This document shows positions 1-10,862 of a stretch of DNA of 64,000 bases, piece by piece (position 1 is the first letter of the stretch; each line of letters opens with the position of its first letter). The notes under the pieces were generated by a model, which searched no databases, was not told the origin of the DNA, and worked only from the letters and a program-made list of their open reading frames with translations. The stretch is taken from the NCBI GenBank assembly GCA_037893245.1, contig JBAIAA010000412.1:992001-1056000 (forward strand), read 5' to 3'. The stretch is from Crossaster papposus. Taxonomy: Eukaryota > Echinodermata > Asteroidea > Velatida > Solasteridae. Made by a program: the position numbers and the translations under genes.

Positions 1-476
1 ATTTGTTTTAGTTTTTATAGGAAGAATACACCATTTGCAGATATCAACAAATTTTACTACCGAATTATTAAGAAAAGTCTTACTTATTTGAAAGTAAATA
101 ATGATTTTAGGCATCCAGCCAAATGATATCACTAGATATCCTGTAATTGTTCAAAAAAATTGAGTTTTATATAAAAAAAAAAACATGATCGGCAGACGGC
201 AATTGTGAAAGTGAAAAAACCAAGAACAACTGCCTGACGCCGGTTGAAAACGAACGGTTGTTTTTCTTGCTTTTTTCTCGGCATCCATAATAATAATAAT
301 AACAGCTTTTTATATAGCGCCTTTTACAAGTTGAAAGCGCTTTACATTATTATCTATGCCTTGTAAAACTTAAGACAGGTCAGTTAAACATTTTTTACTA
401 TAAAACACAACCAAAAATCCACTCATTCCTGATAATTCAAGCAACTACCAATGGTGTATCTTACCTTTTAAGTGAG
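1..476. repeat. Interspersed DNA-type repeat (family IV) with a nested SINE
   Basis: Two outer arms match other copies at about 3268-3490 and 28023-28240. The shared text includes 'gcagatatc', 'ggcatccagc' and an end reading AAAGGTAGGATACACC. That terminal sequence occurs inverted at both ends (near 15-30 and 455-476), as expected of a terminal-inverted-repeat element. The arms are interrupted at about 283-415 by unrelated SINE-like sequence. No coding capacity is visible. Confidence 0.55.
283..415 (-). mobile_element. SINE 3' part inserted inside another repeat
   Basis: Read on the minus strand it holds the sequence GGCGCTATATAAA followed by a (TTA)n tail, typical of 3' ends of tRNA-derived SINEs. 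The flanking sequence rejoins cleanly when compared with the uninterrupted repeat copy at 28023-28240, so this is a younger insertion into an older element. Confidence 0.5.
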
Positions 477-590
477 AGTCACTATAGTGAAAGGGAAGTC
501 ATGATAATGACCATGTCATTTATAATGTCATAATTTGAATTAATTCTAACACAATTTACCCTGTACTTTACTAGCACAATCGAGCTATAT

Positions 591-690
591 TTAACCAGTT
601 CCAAAACGAATTATTTTGAACTTGCCCAGGTGCGAGATTGTTTTTACGAACCTCGATCTGAGATGGGTTCAGACCATCATCTGTATTTAG
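591..690 (+). mobile_element. Diverged fragment of the TTAA-flanked MITE family
   Basis: It begins TTAACCAGTT and keeps a diverged internal 'gatctgagatgggttcag' block shared with the copy at 54853-55102. The right terminus is absent, so it is a truncated old copy. Confidence 0.4.
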
Positions 691-836
691 TGAGGTCGTA
701 TAGTGCAATCGCAGGAAGTATGAACCAACCTTAATTGAGCCATAAAGATTCTAAATTATCAACGGTTTGTATTCACACTCACTGCAAAGTTCTAAATTTT
801 ATCCAAGTACATGTACACAATATTTAACTGTCGGCT

Positions 837-842
837 TTTATT
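837..842 (-). terminator. Polyadenylation signal AATAAA for the MYND gene
   Basis: AATAAA on the minus strand, about 70 bp downstream of the stop codon at 911-913. Confidence 0.5.
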
Positions 843-910
843 ACATTACAAGCAAAGACTAAGATAATGCCTTTTCTCCCCATAAATGATTGGTAAGTCA
901 AGCCAAACAG

Positions 911-3149
911 TTAAGCATCACTTCGAGGCAAATACCACTCTACAGCTCTATCATATCCATTCAGCATGGTAAGGTCCCTTGCATTCACTCGATACTGGAA
1001 TGAAACCAGTTTGTTAAGTCCCTTCCGGAAGTCGCGCATTTGGAGGCCATGATATTTCTTGACACTCTCAAATGACGGTACTTTCTTGAGTGATGATATG
1101 CCTAGTCCCCCTGCCATGATGTCACTACGAAGATACATCAGAAAGAAGATAGTATTGTTGTAATACTCTCTGATGCCATTGAAGCCATCTCCCTTCTTAC
1201 CAGTGTCCAGATACAAAGCCCCATAACAACGCAGAAACTCGGGTGTAAGCACCGCAGATTTAATGTCAGCTCCTGGTACTATCTTAATCCAGTTCATACT
1301 CTCAGTAACAATAGCTGAGTAGCTGTTGCTAGCACTAAGCAGTGGCTTGAATGTCTGCAGGAGTTTAGCGAATCCGACGTAGTCAGCAAGTTTGGAGGTG
1401 AAGATTCGGTCATAGCTGGGAAGGTTCAAGGTTTGATGATGATTAGGAAAGTCCAGACAGTTAGCCAAGGAGACATGAATAAGGAGCCTTCCTTGAAGGA
1501 TGAGACTCTTGACTTTCTGGAGGAGGTTTGTCACATACTTGTGGTACATGACCATCGGAGAGGAGTGGGATCCGGAGGTGTGTTTTCTAACTCTCAAACA
1601 GTCCCACGCAGAAAATGGAAATGACGACTCCTTGATACAGTACACAAAGTCACAATCTTCTGGGGCCGTTATTTCAGAAACATGTACAAAATATGCACCG
1701 CGTCCAGTAAGTGTTGGGTTGTCAAATGGCAAAAGTTCTTTTCTAACTGTTTGCGTTGGGACAAACAAACCGTGGTCAAACCACTCCTTGTTGGTCTTCT
1801 GGTCTTTTGGTGAGAGACGTGCTAGATAAATTGACACACCTTCTTTAACAATATCTGGCTCAAACACTTTCTTTCGTTGCTTTCTTAGATTGATCGAGTT
1901 TCTCTTGTCTCTCTGACATTCCAGTGATTGCCATCTCTCCCAAACTTGGTACAGATACCTAAGGTCTTCATCAGTCACAGTCACCAGTCCTTTAGTGGCA
2001 TCATGGAGTTGACGAGCACTGATCTGAATTAGTTGTCCTAAGCTTGTCTTGATCAAGTCGTACTCTCTCTTGGAAATATGGAGTGAGTACCAAATGGTTG
2101 TCAAACTGGAAGCAATGTAGTCAGTGTCTGCGAAGCGGACCAACATGAAGAGAAACAGTACGTTCCGTGCCATGACAAAAGGGTCGTAGTCATTGAGGGT
2201 GAAGTGAAGTTTTCCCTTGTACTCATCAGGCAAGGAAGCAGCCGTCAAAACTGTGCTTCGTAAATTCCCACAACCAGCAGACAAGACGTGGAAATCCCTG
2301 GTCAACTGTTCAGCTACCGTCTCATCAGACAACTCATTACTGGCAAGTTTAAGGAAGTCCTTGGCCATGGTGTTTCCAAAATATTGACTTGAGTCAGCAA
2401 CCCTTGTGCTATACGCTAGCGTAGAGTTTCTGCCTGCTAGCTCGATAGACAGCTCTGTGACGACTTTCTTAATCTGATTGCATGTCTCTTTATGGACTTG
2501 CCAGTCTTTCAACTGACATTCCTTATTGCAGTACCACACATTGTTGCAACCTGCACACTGAAAAGCAAAAAAAATGAAATATTAATTTTTTTCAAAGACG
2601 AAATTCAAGATGTTTACCCCGCACGTCACAAAAGGTTAGGTATGCCACTGTATGCGACCTAACGCATCTGGCCACTATTTTCGCCATGGCATGTAAGTTA
2701 TTTAAAATCACATGATATAATATTAAATAGTTGGATAATGTTTCATGCATGCATATTATTAAAAATGACCTGCAGAAAAAAAAATTGCAGCCTGACAGGG
2801 CTACATGTATAATTACCCTATAACATCAGTAAATTTTAGGAGGCTTGTTGGGGTGTTTGTTGGTTTTTTTTTGGGGGGGGGGGGTTACATTTTAAGTATG
2901 ATTATAAACCACTGCGTTAATTTATCCTACCTCACTGATATTTGGAGCTGTCTTTCCACATGCGTCACATGTTTTATTCCCATACACTTTGCACTCCACA
3001 CTTTGATGCCTGGCTTCGTCTCTGGTCCTACATGGCCTACTGCAGTATTTTGCCATTGTGCAAAACTCACAAGGCACTAAATGTTGAGGGAGGACCTTCT
3101 CACAACGCCAGCAGTGTCCGGGCTGAACATCCATGGTTATATGCTGCAT
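911..3149 (-). CDS. Tandem MYND zinc-finger protein with DUF4470-like domain
   Basis: Two exons join in phase 0: 3149-2931 (donor gtagga) and 2557-911 (acceptor cag), giving 621 residues. The first finger has Cys13, 16, 27, 30, 36, 40, His48 and Cys53. The second is split by the intron: C61-x2-C64 in exon 1, then C74-x2-C77, C83, C87, H95, C99 in exon 2. From about residue 162 comes 'LSAGCGNLR' followed by 'LHFTLNDYDP', the signature I associate with DUF4470, a domain shared with the dynein assembly factor DNAAF3. MYND fingers usually bind proline-rich partner peptides; the role of this protein is not established. A second in-frame Met at residue 6 is an alternative start, and a 5' non-coding exon may exist. 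Nothing upstream resembles a TATA box. The gene runs opposite to CPOX. Confidence 0.85.
2873..2884. repeat. Poly-G tract (12 G)
   Basis: Homopolymer inside the only intron of the MYND gene. It is one of seven G or C runs of 12-25 bases in the window. Confidence 0.9.
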
Positions 3150-3267
3150 TGATGTAAAATGAGCTAGATCACCATTAAGTACGAATAATTTGGTGAAAAA
3201 TCATTGAGTGGCTCAAATTTGAAAATTTGAGGACTGATACTTTTCCAATTACATTGGTACAAATGTA

Positions 3268-3490
3268 TTAAAGGTAGGATACACCTTTTGCAGATATCGA
3301 AACATTTTACTACCAAATTATTAAGAAATATCTTACCTATTTAAAAGTAAAAAATGATTCTAGGCATCCAGCAAAATGATTGCGCTAGATATCATGTAAT
3401 TGTTCCTAAAAATTAAATTTTATACAAAAATAACGATCGCCAGACAGCAATCGCAAACAAAACAAAAACAACTGCCCAACATTTTTTGGG
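3268..3490 (+). repeat. Interspersed repeat, family IV
   Basis: Starts AAAGGTAGGATACACC and shares the 'cagatatcgaaacattttac' and 'aacaactgcc' blocks with 1-476 and 28023-28240. The far end is truncated. Confidence 0.55.
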
Positions 3491-3870
3491 GTTTTTCGTG
3501 ATTGTAAAACATTAGACATGACAGTCTGAATCATAATTTACATGTTACTGTACAAAGCTGTATCTATCTGGCAGCAGACATGTTTACCTTGTGTTATTCC
3601 TCCATAAAGCCGAACAATATTCAAGAGGTTTTTTCGATGTACTGTATGATCTCAGTGACCTGGCAAGGCTAAAGGGGTATATTCGCCACATATATATGCT
3701 GCATCATGGAGGCAGTGCATTACGTACAATTGTGAAAATTCCAATGTTAGAAATACAGTAGGCCAGTTCTATTTATAAACTGTGTTGTGATTGGTTCAAT
3801 GCCACCAGTGAGGCTGGCCGGGGTACATAGTCCACTTGCTTAATAAATCAAATACACAAGTACATGTACA

Positions 3871-4230
3871 TTATTATTATTATTTCTTTTCGGCAATGAA
3901 ACCGAGGATTCCTCAAAAGCGCCCAAGGCACTTTAGCTCGTAAGCCTGAAGAAACACGAGTAGGAGGATGAACGGAATGCCAGAAACACCGGGGTGAACC
4001 CCTTCTCTTAGCGATATTAAGCGTAACTGGGTTCTTTTACGTGCGTGTCCTGGTTCAATATATACACAATACACACACACGGGACCAACGGCTTTACGTC
4101 CCATCCGAAGGACGAAGCAATAATGGTTTAATTGCCTTGCTTAAGGACACACGTGTCGACGGCCGGGATTCGAACTCACGCTCTGTGGAACAGAAAACAC
4201 ACGCTCTTAACCACTCGGCCACGACACTCC
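3871..4230 (-). mobile_element. tRNA-derived SINE, apparently complete
   Basis: On the minus strand the head has an A box (TGGCCGAGTGGTTAAGAG) and a B box (GAGTTCGAATCC), resembling a class II (Ser/Leu-like) tRNA. A body with 'ccttcggatgggacgtaaag' follows, then a tail ending in (AAT)n. The 9-bp string ACATGTACA lies directly on both sides (3862-3870 and 4231-4239) and looks like a target-site duplication. That string is common in this window, so the duplication is likely but not certain. It is not a functional tRNA gene. Confidence 0.75.
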
Positions 4231-5432
4231 ACATGTACACGCTTTCGCATTTTTGTATCACTGTGGAGACATGGCTTTGTTCTCGTGTACAAAATGGTTA
4301 GAAAGTCGAGCACGTTTTTTGAAAATGCTCCCATTTTAACCATAATGTTTTTTCTGGGTTGAAATTTTGACCCAATATACCCTATATTATACCCTAACCC
4401 AAACACTAACCCTAACCCACATCCTAAACCTAGTTTTTGAGTAATTTAAGTACAATCCAAAAATCTAATTCGTGAAATACCCAGTTCATCTATAGAAATT
4501 TACCCTCTGGAGACGTTTTGTCTCAATTGTACACCTTGTGTTCATGTCTCCAGAGGGTACCGTATTTCGCACCATACATTGTGGTGCATGGCCAGTGTGC
4601 ATAATTTCAAGCACATGTACCAGTACATGATGATTGTAATGGCATTATTCCACTGGCAGTTGCCGAGTACCACACCAAAATTTAAAATATTTTTCACAAG
4701 AGAAATAAATAAAAGTATTGTTTGTTTTTACTAGTGGGCGAAGTTAGAAAAAGATCTCCGAAAATAATAATTGAATCATAAAAATAGTGTCTTTTTTAAA
4801 TTTAAATTCAAACATTTATAGCAATTTTGAGAGTTTGTCCCTGTGAAATTTCAGGGGAAAAAACATACCCTCAAAATTAACAACCTGGGGAAAAAAAAGT
4901 GGAACATTTTAATTTATTTAAGATGTTTTTATACTTTGTGTATCTTTTTTAAATTCAAATTTAAACATAGCAGTTTTTTAGAATTCGTCCCTGTGAAATT
5001 TCAGGAAAAAAGGTTATACCCTTAAAAAGAAAGTTATAGTATACCATTTGTCAGTTGTTCATTTTTATCGTTCGAACTCGAAGCAGCAAAAGTTCTCAAA
5101 ATATAAAGAATAGTGCTTGACTGAAACCTGACAAAATTTAGCTCTGTGAATATGTTGTATTTTTATACAAGAAAATAGTATTTTAAGTTATTGATTTTGA
5201 ACCAACTACCAATGGAAATTATCAAAAATGTCTTATCTCTGAGATTCATCTTTGCACCTCTTTTATCATTTTTCATTAAAATGACAGCATGCCAGAAGAA
5301 ATAATTTAGCATGGAGTTTAAAGTCATTAATATCTCGGCTATTAATTAGTAAGCTTTTTATACAATAATTTGGTTGGTTATTTTTTTGATAGTTGCAAAA
5401 TGGAAAATGTGTTCGTTTGTGTTTGTTTTCAG

Positions 5433-8400
5433 CGTAACCCCATGATACCAACTCTCCATTTCAACTATCGGTACTTTGAGGTGGAGCAGGAAGGAGAGAC
5501 GGAGTGGTGGTTTGGAGGAGGGACAGATCTCACTCCGTATTACTTAGATGAAGAGGTAAATTATTGCTGCTCTGAAATCTTGTTTGTATCTTTATCATGT
5601 TCAGGTAATTTTGTAATTAACCCCATTAGTCCCACTCCTTACTGCACCGGGTTGTATGCATGACCTGCACGGCAGTCTTTATCTACTAGCTGCACTGCAC
5701 AATGTAACGAGTGTGCAGCTGCATCAAATGCAGTGATCTACGGTGTAGTGCAGCTGGCCACGGTATTCTGGAAGAATTAGCGGGCAGCGACTAACGCCGC
5801 TCCCTAGCGTGATCTGAGTTAAGATATGTGTATCTTTTATTAAGTTTATCTTCTTTGAAGTACACTGTAATGTCTATTTAAAAAAAAAGAAGCTTTTCAA
5901 TAGTATTTTGGTTGGTTACTTTTTGGATAGCTGCAAAAGGTATATTCCACCTTTAATTGATCTGACATAATGTGTGCAAGCTTAGAAGAATTGAAAGCTC
6001 TCACAGTACAGGTACATACATTCAACACTCGTTAAATTCCTATTTTCCTTTCCATCTTCCCACTTTTAAAATTTATGTTGTTTAACCAGTTCGCGCCGGG
6101 ATTATTTTAACATCGCCGAGCCGACGGGCGGGATTATTTTTAACGAAACTCGATCCGAAGCGGGTTCAGGCTGATAGTGCCGGGAAGCACACCCACGCAT
6201 TTCCGGCCTTGCTCGCTGCTGACATACATTTCCGAACTTGAACTTGGCGTGTTTATGCGTCATCCGTTTTGAATTTGGTAAAATTGTTGCGTTTATACAC
6301 GTCATCCGGCGCGAACTGGTTAAAAAAAGTGTTTTGTTTCCATGACGTATATGAGATACTTTATATACAAATTTGGTGTGCTTTAATTGTCATCAGGATG
6401 TAAAGCATTTTCACGGTACTCTGAAGAAAGCCTGTGACAAACACAACCCCAAACACTACCCAGACTTCAAGAAGTGGTGTGATAACTACTTTGTTATTTA
6501 TCACAGGGGTAGGTTGGCCTACATTCTTTTCAAAATGAGTAAATAAATCGTGGTAGTTTAAATACTTTGTAGCTGGGCTAGCTTTCATGTATATAATGAT
6601 CCCCATTTTTCATCGCTATTATAAGAAATTTGGGAAAGATTTCTATACATGAACACCACTTTTTTTTTCAACTTTCAATACGGTAAAAGTTCTCGCATAA
6701 GTTTGCATTAGATGTACATAATGAACAGTGCCCCCTTGTATCATGTTGTCAGCCGCCTCACTCCCCTTAACACACACATCAACACACCAAGCTTTACCTT
6801 CCATACATGTACGTACTGTGGCCATTCCTTTGTCTTCATGTAGTTAAGGAAATATTGGCTAAATACACATTTTTCACGCTGTGTTTTAAAATGTAGGTGA
6901 GCGACGTGGAGTGGGAGGGATCTTCTTTGATGACATCGACAAGCCCACTCAGGAAAAAGCCTTTGCCTTTGTCCAGGTAAGGGAGCATCCAGTTGTATTT
7001 GAGTCCCTGCAAGTCTATCACAAGTCCCTGCAAGGTCTAAATAAGCCATTTGCGCGTGACCCCGAGTTAAATTTGAATAACATATGATACACTGACTTGC
7101 TCACACAGCTTGGCAACGTTGAACTTTAAATTTTCCAGACCAAAGACACTGTTGTCATATCACATGATTCGGGGCAAGCTCTTGCATAGTTACATAATAG
7201 ACGTTCAGCACCAATACATTGTTCACAATGGGTGAGAATGGCACAAAGACACCAGACCATTCCGGAGGTGGGGGTTGCTAGTGTAAGGCTTGCCCCGAAT
7301 CACGTGATATAGCAACAGTGTCTTTGGTCTGGATAATTTAAAGTTCAACGGTGTGAGCAAGTCAGTGTGCCAGATGTTATTCAAATTTAACCCGGGGTCA
7401 CATGCAAATGGATTATTCAAGTCAATTATTCAAATAAACTGTTAACAAAAGCATTCCTTTGTCATTGTTCAACCAGTTGCTTGTGACTGGCTTTATGAAA
7501 GAACTTGTGACTGGACTTGTGAAAGGACTTGCAGGGACTCGAATACAACTCTGTGATCATCTGGCAAAGAATACTCTATCTAAAAACATGGCACATTCCT
7601 GCTTTTTCAAAACACTGTTAATAGTTTTATTAAGTATTCCAGGTATTTGTGTGTATTAATTTGAACAGCTGTGGTATTAAATTATATGATTAATTAATTT
7701 AATTCATCAGGGCCTCATTTTTACTCAGTTTACACAAACTATGAACAAGGAAAAAAGAAAATAATTCTGGTATTGACCTTAACTTTCTTAGGTACATGTA
7801 TGTGCAATGTCATATTAAAATTGGAGGCTTTACAAATGTTAGGGTTAATTATTGATATTGTCTTCATTTGAAGGAATGTGCCAATGCAGTTATACCAAGC
7901 TATGTGCCAATGATCACTAAGCACATGAATGATGGATATGGACTAAAAGAAAGGTAAACATTAACAGTGGCAAAGAGATATGAAATACTTAAAGGTTATC
8001 GCTGCCGTGTGCTTGACACCCATTTGAAAATACTAATATTGTGTACATTCTTGAATAATTATTATATAATCAGAATTAACTGAACAAAGAAAATTGACTG
8101 GAGCGAGATTTGAACCTGCGGCCTCCGAACTGCCATTCCGGTGCTCTACCAACTGAGCAATCAAGCCCATGTTGGTGGTTTCCCAAATTAAACAATAACT
8201 TTGTTCAAAGAATCATACGTATTATTTTAATACGAGTATAGAGTAATTATTTTTACAAACAAGTTTTTGTCTCAAAATGTAGGATTTGATATTTCGAAAA
8301 GATGACATCGTGAAGCTTCTTGCATTGCCTTGTCTAGTTCCCAGACTCGTTTCGTACAACTGAATAGTTCTCGAGTCCGTAGTCCTGAATGGCAACACGT

Positions 8401-9543
8401 AGCAACCAGTGAAAATACACGTGTGCTAATGAAGAGGAGTTTTCAACTTCCGATGTAATGCTGCACTGCCCTGTATGTTTCTTTGAATATTTCCTTGAGT
8501 TGCTTCTTATTACTAATTATTGTTCTCCTTCAATGCAGAGAATGGCAGCTGCTCAGACGTGGAAGGTAAGGTTCGTAGGCCAGTGTCATATAAAATATAT
8601 GGACTCTGTAAAATCATGTTCACACACTGTGAATTGTGTATGAGTTAGTCTTGCATACGCACTGTGGACCTCCGAACAATATAGGTCCACACGATGCGGG
8701 AAGAGGTTACGGTTTGTGGACTTGCCCAGGTCCACAATCCGTTTTTCAGTTTCCGAAAAAGAGCGCTAGAGGAAAAACGGGTTAGGGTTATATATAGAAA
8801 AGATAGAAGGAACAGCTGAGAGGCCCAGAATCAAAATTTGAGGGTAAATTTGATTTGGGGAAGCGAGAAAAATGAGTATTTAGTCAAAGTTTTTTAACTA
8901 CACGAAGACAAAGGAATGTCCACAGTACGTATGTAAGGTAAACCTTATTGTGTGCTTGACTTCTTCATTATCAACCTGATTAAAATTAACAATTTATATA
9001 AATCCATCCCTCTATCGGTGCCAATATGAAGCCAGCTACTATCATAATACATAAGTAATGAGAGAGGAAGGGGTGTGAATGATACATGTACATCGAGTAG
9101 GGGGATTTAAAACTCTTTTACCTACTCTGTTAGTTTTTTTCTTCTAGATATGTTGAGTTTAACCTTGTGTACGACAGGGGTACAAAGTTTGGACTTTTTA
9201 CACCCCAGGCAAGAATAGAAAGTATTCTGATGTCATTGCCTTCCAGTGCAGTAAGTTTTGTATTTATTTATTTTTATTTTGTTGTATAGATCGTGCTTAA
9301 AATCGAAACCTTAGTTAATTGTGTTGAGTTGATCTTTCAGGTCAATCTGGATAGTAAGTAGTTAAAGCAGTTTTACTCATTTTTCACATTTTTTTCACTG
9401 AAAGCAAATACTCTCTCCATAAAACTTCTCTGTGTGAAAAACTATTTTCTTTACAGAAATGGAGATACAAGCATTCTCCTGAAGAGGGGTCTAAGGAAGA
9501 TGAGCTGATGAAAGTTCTCAAGACACCAAAGGAATGGGTGTGA
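5433..9543 (+). CDS. CPOX: Coproporphyrinogen III oxidase, C-terminal seven exons
   Basis: Exons: 5433-5555, 6397-6508, 6897-6976, 7874-7953, 8539-8565 (27 nt), 9148-9250, 9457-9543 (stop TGA). They sum to 612 nt, 203 residues, with all phases consistent and GT-AG borders. CPOX converts coproporphyrinogen III to protoporphyrinogen IX by oxidative decarboxylation, in the mitochondrial intermembrane space of animals. Family landmarks in order are '[10 protein letters not shown]' with the catalytic His (codon 5457-5459), '[11 protein letters not shown]' with the active-site Asp, 'KKWCDNYF', '[11 protein letters not shown]', 'EWQLLRRGR', '[13 protein letters not shown]' and 'ESILMSLP'. The human enzyme is 454 residues, so about 250 N-terminal residues including the targeting peptide are missing. 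They may lie left of the window, which would place the MYND gene inside a CPOX intron, or they may be lost. Confidence 0.93.
6086..6319. mobile_element. TTAA-flanked MITE (piggyBac-like), copy B
   Basis: Terminal inverted repeats CCAGTTCGCGCCGG and CCGGCGCGAACTGG, flanked on each side by TTAA (6082-6085 and 6320-6323). It is 234 bp, non-coding, and lies in the first visible CPOX intron. TTAA target duplication is the hallmark of piggyBac transposition. Confidence 0.75.
6990..7560. repeat. Nested inverted repeat spanning a CPOX intron
   Basis: The sequence at about 6990-7035 ('gagtccctgcaag', 'cacaagtcc') returns as its reverse complement at about 7512-7560, enclosing the long-armed element at 7046-7411. 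The left arm starts 14 bp downstream of the donor of the exon 6897-6976. Confidence 0.6.
7046..7411. mobile_element. Long-armed palindromic element (family II), copy 1
   Basis: Starts CCATTTGCGCGTGA and ends in the inverted equivalent TCACATGCAAATGG. Arms of roughly 150 bp contain 'agaccaaagacactgttg' and 'atcacatgattcggggcaag' in inverted orientation. Other copies lie at 60070-60425 and 63740-64000. No coding capacity. Confidence 0.7.
8030..8170 (-). mobile_element. tRNA-derived SINE head in a CPOX intron
   Basis: The minus strand shows a good D arm (GCTCAGTTGGTAGAGC), an anticodon-like stem-loop (CCGGA-ATGGCAG-TTCGG) and a B box (GGTTCAAATC), but the acceptor ends do not pair. It is therefore a SINE or tRNA pseudogene rather than a working tRNA. 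An AT-rich body follows. Confidence 0.65.
8790..8945 (-). repeat. Interspersed repeat (family V)
   Basis: The block with 'gcgagaaaaatgagtattta' and 'aactacacgaagacaaagga' is shared, inverted, with about 6795-6885 and 55825-55930. Non-coding and of unknown class. Confidence 0.45.
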
Positions 9544-10360
9544 TCTCCAATCTGGAAGGACAAATTGCCGCAAGATTCTCATCGGTTTGAACTACTTCGC
9601 CAAAGAATTCAGCCACAAGCCTCACAAAGAACATCGGTTTTTTTTGTGGTAATGACCAGTCAATTCCAAAGTAATCTCGTTACCATAACCTCAAGGCATT
9701 TTGGGTAGGATGCACCCTCAATCCTGCATAATCCTCCAGCTGCATCATTCATTTGAATACAGCCTCAATCCTTCCAAATTCCTCTGTTATCGTTTTAAGT
9801 TTTTAATTGGAGGAGTGACCACTGTTTTTATCTGGAAAAACTTTCTAAGAATCACTGTTGATATGTTGAGGCAGTGCAATGATATACATAAGCAGTACAG
9901 ATGATTTGAAGTATCACTACCTTTACACAATGCATCTTCCAAAACCAACCAATACATTTTACCATAACAACCAATACATTTTACCATAACAACCTTCAAT
10001 ATGGGGAATTTGGGAAAGTTGGGGTAGATTGTTGATGCTTGTTCTACAATTGATCATGTTGATAAAATTTACTTTCTATTTTGCGTACTACATGTTTGTA
10101 ACATTCTAAATCAATCATCAAATGAAATCAGTTTTATTTAGTTGGATTTTTGCTTTTTGTTTTTCCTTAAAATATTTTAGAAATATTTTTAAGATTCTTT
10201 AAATCTTCAGGTAGACAGGACAGGAAGACTCAACCAACAGAAACTTGTAGACTCAACAAAACAAGATCACATATAATATAGTACCAACCTGTACAGATTT
10301 TTTTATTAATCACTGTAATACAAACGTAATATACAATACATGCAGATATTATACACGACT

Positions 10361-10543
10361 TTAAATATTAAAGTCCTCTACCCCCTTACATGAATAACAA
10401 AAACGATGGCAGTGATATGCAAGTCCTGGTCTCACAGTCGAGGAATCCCGAGATTCCGCAAGATATCGGGCGATCCTTGAGTAGACTCTCTCACACTCGT
10501 CAAGCGTGAACGTCATACAGTCCTCCATTTCACTTTGTCCCAT
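10361..10543 (-). CDS. Unrecognised small ORF, 60 residues
   Basis: ATG at 10541-10543. The predicted peptide begins MGQSEMEDCMTF and continues through a charged stretch with 'DECERVYSRIARYLAES', then a Cys/His-rich tail. Codon choice and composition look more protein-like than nearby ORFs. A possible splice donor (CAT|gtaagg) near the 3' end suggests it could be a first exon rather than a whole gene. I recognise no family. It may still be a chance ORF in the shared 3' UTR. Confidence 0.25.
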   Translation of the reverse strand: MGQSEMEDCMTFTLDECERVYSRIARYLAESRDSSTVRPGLAYHCHRFCYSCKGVEDFNI

Positions 10544-10789
10544 TACTTTAAAAAATAGCTCCTAGGTTAACTGTTGTAAATATTCTAAGGGCTGAGGTAT
10601 TTTCGTGTGTGGTACATAAGCACAACATAGGAAATTTTAAAACTTTTTCTTCAAAAAATCAATAGAAAATGCTCTTTGAGTGGTGTTGCAACTATGCACC
10701 GAAACTTGGTAATGACGTCAGCTCACACGATTTGTCCATGGCGAGCCTATTTAACATTTATTACTTACGCGACGATAATTTAGAGTTAC

Positions 10790-10862
10790 TTAGAGATATC
10801 TCTAAATAATTAAAGATATCTCTAATACATTTATAGATAACGGTATCTATAAATAACTCTAA
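10790..10862. repeat. Palindromic cluster around AGAGATATCTCT
   Basis: Perfect and near-perfect palindromes (AGAGATATCTCT, then 'agatatctcta', then 'gataacggtatc') sit between inverted 'agagtta' and 'taactct' ends. It resembles a tiny inverted-repeat element. Confidence 0.4.

Larger units (their letters stand above)
3150..5432. other. Region between MYND gene and first visible CPOX exon
   Basis: I searched both strands for the missing N-terminal CPOX exons and found none. The stretch holds a family IV repeat (3268-3490), a SINE (3871-4230), and AT-rich sequence with two related 'ccctgtgaaatttcaggg'-like blocks near 4840 and 4990. The short ORFs here look like chance or lie inside repeats. 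Confidence 0.5.

Noticed and set aside
1433..1829. Plus-strand ORFs opposite the MYND gene
   Set aside because: Shadows of the minus-strand coding exon; no motifs and no supporting signals.
4150..4228. Functional tRNA-Ser or tRNA-Leu gene
   Set aside because: A and B boxes are present, but the sequence continues into a SINE body and tail with apparent target duplications.
8099..8169. Functional tRNA-Ala gene on the minus strand
   Set aside because: D and anticodon arms look good, but the acceptor stem does not pair and the T stem has a mismatch; it is the head of a SINE.
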